Part shown: positions 57,001-64,000 of the stretch, in pieces | Numbering within the stretch: position 1 is the stretch's first letter | Layout of the letters: each line of letters begins with the position of its first letter | Source of the DNA: Massariosphaeria phaeospora | Taxonomy: Eukaryota; Ascomycota; Dothideomycetes; Pleosporales | Direction of reading: 5' to 3' | Length of the DNA: 64,000 nt | NCBI GenBank assembly: GCA_011032825.1 | Contig: JAADJZ010000023.1 | Coordinates: forward strand, 186,001-250,000 | Made by a program: the position numbers and the translations under genes | Notes under the pieces: generated by a model | Told to the model about the DNA's origin: nothing | Database searches by the model: none | The model's input: the letters and a program-made list of their open reading frames with translations, nothing else

Positions 57001-58598
57001 CTGGAAATGGAGAAACATGCAGTTTCGTCGACGTCGATTCAAAGATACGGGAGACATGGGACTGCAGAGCCAGACATGTCTTGCGTTCTTCGTCATTTTC
57101 AAAACAACTCTGCAGATTACAGCATTATAGCGATCGTCTGAGAATAATTTTTTTATTCTCAACGGGAGGAATGTCGAGTATATTGTATACGCACCTCCTG
57201 ATCTGGCAAACGGGAGGCGGAGAGAAGAGCACCATACGAGGATATGATCGAGATTTTTTGGGGGAATAAGATCCAAGCATACCTCGAAGCAAACCGCATT
57301 TCTTTGCTTCGAGGGGACAGGACATGCAGGGACGTCGAGAATTCTTTTCTAGACGCAGCAAAAGAGTCTGGCTGAGGAGGCGGAGATCGGGCTCGTTAGC
57401 TCTAGATAAGTACTGGGAAAGACTTCAGGACATGATAGGGCTTGCGGTTTTTTTTTCCCTTTGAGTGGAAAACATGGTGCAGATTCAAGCAGTCAGGGAG
57501 GCACGCAAGGACATTTTCCGCGTTTCCCTGGTATTCAACACGTTCTGAACATAGATGCTGGCTTCGGGGCTTTACTTCTCTTCCAAAAGCAGGAAACATG
57601 AACCTTAACCACTTGAGTTTTAACTTAGCGTCAAGTACTCGAGGACGCAGAAAGAGACATACATATTGAAGGTTGCGGATTCAAGCAAGACTCTGGGCAT
57701 ACGATTTCGATCTCCAATTTTTTGACCCCCCAGACGGGAAACCATGTATAAAGTTTAAGACCCAACAAATCATACCATCGGCTAGTCCTCTGGACCATCT
57801 GGCCAAGCTTCCAAACATGCGGTGGTCATCAATTCCTTTCTATTGCCGAGGACAGAGAAACATAGGGCTGAATGTAATTGTTTCGGGTCTAGATACAGGG
57901 GGGATAGCTGCGAGGGATATCGTTTTCTTTTTGCGAGCTTTTAGATATTGCGGAACAGCGCCGCAACATGGTTGGTACCAGATCCGCTTTCTGGCACAGA
58001 AAGGCGGCTACTTGGGTGATTGGCAGGTCGTCTCGGACGCGGTAAAGAGAGTCGTTAAGGACTCAAAACGGCTATAGAATTTGGTCCAGGACGATTGAGA
58101 CTCCGGGCATTTCGTCGTATACGATGTATCTTTCTTCCTCCAACGGACGGGAACATGCGTTTCATCGAATTGTGTCTTTTTAACACGCAATCGAGGAGTC
58201 TGAGTTTCCGAGGGGGCCATAGAAGTCTTCGAGATGGTGTTGAGAAAACTTCCAGCCATGGGAGCTCGCTATATAGTTTTAGTTCTCTGGCAAAGAGCAC
58301 ATTCGAGACTCTGCTTGAGGTTTGGTGTATAGGAAGAGTTGCTTCAGACAAAACACGAACATGACATCGCAAGTTTTGAGTTTATAGTTTCTCCGCGACA
58401 CAGGGCAGACACATGTGGCCATGATAACGGGTTTTCAATTCGGTGGGAATAGAGAGTTCCGAGTTCTCGGAGAAAAACGAACATGATGGATTATCAAGAT
58501 CGTTTTGGAGAGAAGGCTCAGAACATCACACCAGCATCTAAATGGTTTCTTTCTTCCACAGAAAGAAAAGACATCCAAATAGTAGTAGGCCATTTAGA

Positions 58599-59400
58599 GT
58601 CTGTAGAGCGGAGAGTCCTCAGAAAGACGCACATCAAAGACTTCTTCATAGGGTTTTGCGAGGTGCTTTCGCGCATCGCAGGGACTTTGTTCGAGTTTGT
58701 TTTTCACACGGAAAGGAGGGACATGCAAGTATTGCAGCCGTGTTTAGAGTCTACAGAGTGGAGAGTCCCAGTGGAAGACGCACATCAAAGACTTCTTCAT
58801 AGGGTTTTGCGAGGCGCTTCCGAACATCAAGGGGACGTGGTTCGAGTTTGTTTCTTTGATGTAAAGGAAAGCCATAAACCGTTCGACATAATCGTTAGAT
58901 ACTATTAGCGGAGATCTCTCAGAGAAAGACGCACATAGAAATCCCGCCAAGGGTTTTGCGAGGTGCTTCCGAGCATCACAGTCATATTCTTCGTGTTTGT
59001 TTCTTTGACGGAAAGGAAGGCCATGAACCGTTCGGCGTAACCGTTAAATCCTATGACTCTGAGCGGAGAGATCTCGGAGAAAGACGCACATGGAAGTTCA
59101 CGATCGTGAGGTTTTGTAGGATGCTTCCAAGCATTGGTGAACCGTTTGTAAACTTCTTTTTTTTTCGACGAGAGGCCAGGACATCGATTTCATTCAAGCG
59201 AGTTTTGAATCTGTAAAGCAGAGAGTCCTCGGAGAAAAACACATAGGATCGCGCCAAATAAGGTTCAGGAGATACTTCCAGGCATCAAAGGAATAGCTTT
59301 GAAGTTCGTTTCTTCGAAGAGCAGCCAGGACATCGATCTCCTGCAGGCGAATTTCGAATCTGTAAAGCAAAGAGAGTCCGCAGAGAGAAGAAAGACACAT
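58599..59400. repeat. Best-preserved units of the ~153-bp tandem repeat
   Basis: The block GAGTCTGTAGAGCGGAGAGT followed by CCTCAGAGAAAGACGCACAT recurs with ACAT at 58631, 58782, 58933, 59088, 59241 and 59397, spacing 151, 151, 155, 153 and 156 bp. Between them each unit has GGTTTTGCGAGGTGCTTCCG with a GCATC, then TTCGAGTTTGTTTCTTTGA and GGAAAGGAGGGACATG. Units differ by many substitutions and small indels, so the array is old. Confidence 0.8.
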
Positions 59401-62400
59401 GTAGCCGCAGATAACTTCTTTTTCAGGAGGTGCTATCGAGGGACATAGCGCGTTCTGTTTATTTTCTGTGGAGTCTGTAGCCTGGGACTTCTCAGAGAAT
59501 GACAGACATTAGTTGGGGGGTCCAGGATTCTTTCGAGCATGCACGTGGCGTAAGGTGTTTTTATTGACAGGATAAAAGGCTATACGACTACTGGAGTCTG
59601 CTTAAGAGTTCCATGTGTCGTGGTGCATAGCTGCTTGAGTAGGACCAGTATTTTTTGACAAAAGGTATGACATAGAATCTTGTGGTGTGATTTTTTAATA
59701 GTTTGTAGAGTGGAAGGTCCTTAGAGAAGATGTATATGAAAGCAGTAGAGTCGTGGGGTGCTTCCGAGCATTTGGTCCATTTTCTTCATCTTATTTTCTG
59801 AGGAAAGGGGGGACATAGGTTTGGTTCGGATGCTTTCTTTGAAGTCTGTAGAGCGGAAGGTTCTCAGAAAACACCAGTCATCGTACGTTCGGATATCGTT
59901 TTTGCGAGACGCCTCCGAAGGTTACATGAATGCCCATCATCGCGTTTCTTAGACAAAGGCAACCACACATGTAAAAATGTGCAGTCGTCTTTAGATAGCT
60001 ACGAGTTATCGACGACGTCGAGACCTAGATAAGATTCTGATACGATGTTTTGTTTGTAGATTTATTGAGAAAGATATCCAGCTCTGCACATTCAGAAGGC
60101 CTTATTAGGGTTTGGGTTCGTTGCTGGGAGCGAAGAACACATGTGAAGGTGAGATTTGGCTTTTGATGATAAGACGTAAAAAGTGAGGAGATCAAGACAT
60201 AGTGTTTGGATAAACTGATTGATGTGTAGGGTTTGAGATTACTTCTAGACATCAACGTCGAGCTTCTTAGTTTTTGCTCTTTGGCCAATCCAGAGGACAT
60301 GATCCGTAACCAATAGTTTTTGCGGTTTGGTAGGGTGGAGACGGTCAAATATAGAGCCGTTCTTCTGTGAAGTCGAGATGCCCAGACACGGAGCGAACAT
60401 GGATTATATCCGCTACTGTCTTTGGACATAGATTGCGTTCGGAGTTTCACTCCTTCGACAGAGGAAGAAGAGACATAGGAATCTGGCCTTATATTTTGCG
60501 GAGATACCAAGATAGACATGCTAGAGTCCTTCGATGCTTCTGAACATCCCAGAGCCGCTTCAGATATTCTACTTCTTGGATGAAGGGGAGGTTTGCAGTA
60601 GATTTTCGGGGCTCGCCGGAGGGAGAGAAGAAGACATGCTGGCTGGTATTTGTGACTCTTTTCTGATATCAGGAATTCGCGTGCATGACATTTTTGTAAC
60701 AGAGAGCTCTCAAAACAGAAGCCGGGCATGCCATTCTGACGGATGAATTTCGAAAAGGTTGGGTATTCCTCCTTTACGACATTCTGTATGAATTTGATCC
60801 TCGCCGAAGTTGACACCATGAAAATTATTCATCGTGGGTTTCGGTATCATTGCAAAGGACTTCCGGGCGCAGACCAACAAGCTTAGCTGCTTCAGTATTT
60901 CCAAATACTTTCACAGCAAAGCATGCTTTAGTCAGGATTTGTAAAGTTGATCCAGCGAGGCATGAAGAAGAGAAAGAGAATAAGTATTCAAGGTGAGCCC
61001 TGCACACCCGCGAAGAGGTAGAATATAGATTGGAAACTCATGGGGCAGGAAACTCCATAGAAGTGGTCATAAGATGTGTGTATAAATCCCCATGAAGTCA
61101 TATCCAGTCCAATTTCGAAGATGCTGGAACAGAGAGTCCAGAAATGACGTAGTACGTGGTAATTGTGCTTTTTAGAGAGCTGTCACATAATGCGCCGGTC
61201 GCAATGCTTCTTTTCATTTTGTTGAGTGGCCGAAGTGTCGACAGAAGAAGGTCGAGGAGTGCGAGTCTATATACCGGCGACGAGGTCGGAAGTATATTGT
61301 GACTTAGAAGAAGAAGAAACCCATGAAAAGAGGGTCTACGAAATTTCCTTAGATATGCGGAAGCGGAGAGTCCAGAGCAGCACATGTATCCTTCGTAGCG
61401 TCCTTTCAAGACGGATCTTCCAACATGATGCTTGCAGTAGAGTTTTTTTGTTTATGTTTGAACGCAGAAGGTGGAGATGAGGGAAGAAGGATAGGCGGCC
61501 GAAGGGGTGACGTTATATCCGCGAGCCGCTGGAGTAGAGAGAGATACATCTACAAAGCAGGAGAACTCATGCAGATCGACCATGCGAAATTCCGGTGTTT
61601 CCTTTGGCTTTCCAACTCCGCTCACATGCATAGTAGCCACTGTAAGTTCTAATATACCCCGAGAAGAAGGAACGAGCGCAGCCATGAGATAGTTTAAACT
61701 TGGCTTTTCCAAGAATCTGCCACATTGAACTGTTCGTTCAATTTATGTTTTCGGTATTTGCAGAAGAAGTCGTGTAGTGGAGGCAACGCGCCGATGATTC
61801 TGCAAAGTCGTATATGAGTCCTTAAGATTTTCCGTGCTATTATTCCGTAGCGCTTGGAGAACTCATCCAGCACATCAAGGTGTGCGTATGTGTTCTTTAT
61901 CATGTGTACGGAGGTCGGGATCGACGAGAGAAAGCTTGAGAGTGGGAAGGAATGTTGGTATCCTCGCGACGAGCTTGACCGGCCCAGGAGTGATCGATGT
62001 AAATTCTTCCGACAGGACCTCCTCATCCAACACCAGAACATCCAGTTTACAATCCTCACCCCGCCCACATGTCCTTTTTCTCCATCGTTTTCCGTATAAA
62101 CTGAAACACAGAGTCCAACCGTCGCAGCCATAGTTGCTTGTAGTAATTATTTTTAGAAAGGATCTGGAAACATTAAAGCAGTAGCATATAGCTTTTTGGT
62201 GTTTAAATGAAGCCCTGTAGTGGGGAAAAGAAAAATAGAGGATTGAAAGTGGAATTTTGTACTCGCGAAAGTCTCGACTCGACTATGCGCAGAGAGGAAG
62301 ATGAATAACGGTAGGTTTTCGAACCCAGGACGGCCTCATGGCACCATGCACTATCTCTTTTACATAACCAAACGTCTACAGACATACAAGTATTGCTTCC

Positions 62401-62562
62401 CATCTTTTAGAGTCTACTAGAGCGCAGATTCTAGCCACAAACATGCAGGTAATTCCATGTGGTTTTAGAGAGAGTTCTCCCAACATGTGGCTGTATCAGT
62501 GTGTTTTTAGTTTTGCGGATAAAGGCCGTGGAGTGGAGGAAGACACCACAGAAGACGCGGTG

Positions 62563-62572
62563 CTTATATACC
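62563..62572 (-). promoter_or_regulatory. TATA box in the repeat array (minus strand)
   Basis: GGTATATAAG on the minus strand, preceded by GGG and followed by a C/T-rich leader (GTCTTCTGTGGTGTCTTCC). The same 10-mer occurs at 62897 and 63213. Confidence 0.4.
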
Positions 62573-62896
62573 CCGCAACTTCTCCGCAGCGCAGCCTAGT
62601 CCAGCCATCGCGCCAAATCCGAGGTTTCCAGAAAGCTTCCAAAAGCAAAGCACCATGTGCTCCTATTTCTTCAATTTCATGTATCGTCTTTTCCGCAGAC
62701 TTGTCCGCATATCTCTCTAGTCGCTGTCTTTTATAAAGTAAATCAGAGCGGAAACTCCAAGCGCAAGCATCGAACCCGTTTCTTGATCTTTTTAGGAAAG
62801 TCTTCCAGCATGTGGCGGCATTTTTGGCCTTTTAATAGTCGAGCCGGAGGCAGTGTGAAGAAGAAAAGAAGAAGGACAGAGTACAGAAAGGGGGGG

Positions 62897-62906
62897 CTTA
62901 TATACC
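62897..62906 (-). promoter_or_regulatory. TATA box in the repeat array (minus strand)
   Basis: It is the identical 10-mer GGTATATAAG, 334 bp from the previous one, followed on the minus strand by a strongly pyrimidine-rich leader (TCCTTCTTCTTTTCTTCTTC). Confidence 0.4.
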
Positions 62907-63212
62907 GCCGCTATAAGTGAGTCCTGGAATGGCGAAAAAGACTTCGCTTCGTCGAGGGCGTCCGGAAAACCCTCAGGCTTACATTGATATCCGCCACCTT
63001 TCATCTTACGACCACCTCACTCGCGCACTTCTCCACACATGTATTCATCCAACACCCTTTCCAGGCCGAAACCAAACATTTCCCGCCATAATAGCAACTT
63101 TTCGAGAATATCTTTCCCGCACGCCATCGTCTTCGTCCTGATCCTTTTTAGTAGGCACATCGGTAGCGACTGTGCAAAGACGATCGATGTAGGAGTACGA
63201 CGGGAAAGGGTG

Positions 63213-63222
63213 CTTATATACC
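63213..63222 (-). promoter_or_regulatory. TATA box in the repeat array (minus strand)
   Basis: It is the identical 10-mer GGTATATAAG, 316 bp further. About 60 bp downstream on the minus strand an ATG opens a 46-residue frame (MCLLKRIRTK, ending CGEVRE, stop at 63017). Confidence 0.4.
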
Positions 63223-63458
63223 TACCCCAACTGACTAATCCCCGTCTTCTTCGCACCATCCCCCATGCTTCTTCTCCCTCTAGATTTCTTTTCCTGCAGC
63301 GTTTCCAGCGCAAACATATCTTGTTGACCAGATGTTTTTTAGAAAGCCTGGCTCCCACTCACATACAGGGTCTGGTCTTACCCTTTTAGTAGATAAACCA
63401 TGAGCAGTCAAGAGCTGTGTAGAGATTGGAGAGTTGGGTGGAAAGTACGGGGCGGGGG

Positions 63459-63467
63459 TATTTATAC
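63459..63467 (-). promoter_or_regulatory. TATA box in the repeat array (minus strand)
   Basis: GTATAAATA on the minus strand, followed by CCCCCGCCCC and a C/T-rich leader; the next ATG begins only a 7-residue frame (MVYLLKG). Confidence 0.35.
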
Positions 63468-63810
63468 ATGCATCGAAGCACGGAGGCGTAGAAAATGCTG
63501 GCTGGGGTAGAACATACCCTTTGCGTGTAACATACCCTTTGCTATACCACCCCATCCACACATCGTCTCTGACTTCCGACTCATCCACACCCTGCTCCAC
63601 CCACCCATGTGCTCTCTCTTATCCTGTTTTATAAAAACACCACCAGTTCGCCGAGTCGAGTCCAAATCCGCCTCCAGACATGGAATGGAGCGCTTGCATT
63701 TTCGTTTTAGACACCACCGCAACATGTCTTCGGCGCCTGCAGCTTTTTAGTGCCCCAGCAGCTGCGACGTGGAGAATAGAACAGAAAGGCAGACTCACTC
63801 ACAAGGCGGG

Positions 63811-63820
63811 ACTTTTATAC
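63811..63820 (-). promoter_or_regulatory. TATA box in the repeat array (minus strand)
   Basis: GTATAAAAGT on the minus strand with a C/T-rich leader, then about 90 bp downstream an ATG opening an 87-residue frame (MLRWCLKRKCKRS onward, 63725-63462). Confidence 0.35.
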
Positions 63821-64000
63821 CCATAGGCCACCGCCGCACGCAGTCCGCTCCTAGCCGGTCACCCAGGCGCTTAGCTCCTCTAACCACCCAAATCCCATCC
63901 ATCGCATTCCCCATCTTCCACAATACCAGCCGGCAACATACACGCATGCGCCAGCATCGAAGGAACCACCTACCCGACGACACAGAGACCGACATCATCA

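Larger units (their letters stand above)
57000..64000. repeat. Long, highly degenerate tandem-repeat array with no recognised gene
   Basis: About 7 kb without a recognisable gene. Words of the type RRACATR and GCATC recur every 40-60 bp, and groups of three form a longer unit near 153 bp, clearest at 58599-59400. To the right, diverged forms of the same words are still visible, for example GTTTTAGAGAGAGTTCTCCC at 62460-62480 and TTTTTAGGAAAGTCTTCCAG at 62792-62811. Composition shifts from moderate AT at 57-60 kb to GC-rich at 63-64 kb. Open frames of 60-145 residues occur on both strands, as expected when a repeat unit is near a multiple of three. It continues past the window end. Confidence 0.6.

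Noticed and set aside
57673..58077. 134-residue open frame on the plus strand
   Set aside because: It has no ATG at its start, no recognised domain, and lies in the repeat array where similar frames occur on both strands; not strong enough to call a gene.
62290..62370. Possible tRNA 3' half (GGGTTCGAAAACC on the minus strand)
   Set aside because: The T-arm stem does not pair and no anticodon or D arm could be placed; it lies inside the degenerate array.
57000..64000. CRISPR-like array
   Set aside because: The organism is eukaryotic, units are long and diverged throughout, and there are no constant short repeats with unique spacers.

Overview
The window looks like a chromosome segment of a filamentous ascomycete (Pezizomycotina, most likely a Dothideomycete-type fungus; this is inference). 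The supporting evidence is protein genes with short GT-AG introns of roughly 45-80 bp, clear fungal orthologues (EMC1, Rsr1/Krev-1, MDM34, ECM15, Hrr1/SAD-3, Spt8, IPK1), and a sharply bounded AT-rich block of transposons mutated by a RIP-like C-to-T process.

Region 1 (1 to about 19.2 kb) is a nest of dead transposons with no intact gene. Reading through the mutations I can resolve: the 3' end of a Ty3/gypsy chromovirus (integrase, chromodomain, probable LTR); two copies of one Fot1/pogo-type family (2231-4078 and 17077-18925); a complete Mutator-like element with terminal repeats and a target-site duplication (4646-8809); three copies of a second Fot1/pogo-type family (8821-10688, 11753-13615, 14799-19183); a non-autonomous long-inverted-repeat element that borrows that family's ends (about 13610-14517); and two 327-bp MITEs in opposite orientation. 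The nesting order can be read directly from target-site duplications.

Region 2 (about 19.2 to 57 kb) is ordinary gene space with generous intergenic distances. In order: EMC1 (-), a Ras-family GTPase rsr1 (+), a BTB-domain protein (+), a secreted M14 carboxypeptidase (+), the ERMES subunit MDM34 (-), an ECM15-like thiamine-binding-fold protein (-), a secreted, probably GPI-anchored PLC-like phosphodiesterase (-), a small lipocalin-like protein (+), an NFX1-type zinc-finger SF1 helicase related to S. pombe Hrr1 and Neurospora SAD-3 (-), the SAGA subunit Spt8 (+), inositol-pentakisphosphate 2-kinase (+), two lineage-restricted hypothetical proteins (+) and a damaged DUF7730-like gene (+). I rebuilt the exon structures by hand; the multi-exon models close in phase, which is how a one-base frameshift in the helicase and a 10-nt microexon in rsr1 came to light. 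The genes are housekeeping in nature (ER membrane protein insertion, ER-mitochondria contact, polarity, SAGA transcription, inositol phosphates, RNA silencing) and do not form a pathway cluster.

Region 3 (about 57 kb to the end) has no recognisable gene. It is a very degenerate tandem array with a core period near 153 bp, best preserved at 58.6-59.4 kb. Towards the right end it becomes more GC-rich and shows regularly spaced minus-strand TATA boxes, three with the same 10-mer, each followed by a pyrimidine-rich leader. I cannot assign it to a known element class, and it is the most intriguing unexplained structure in the window.
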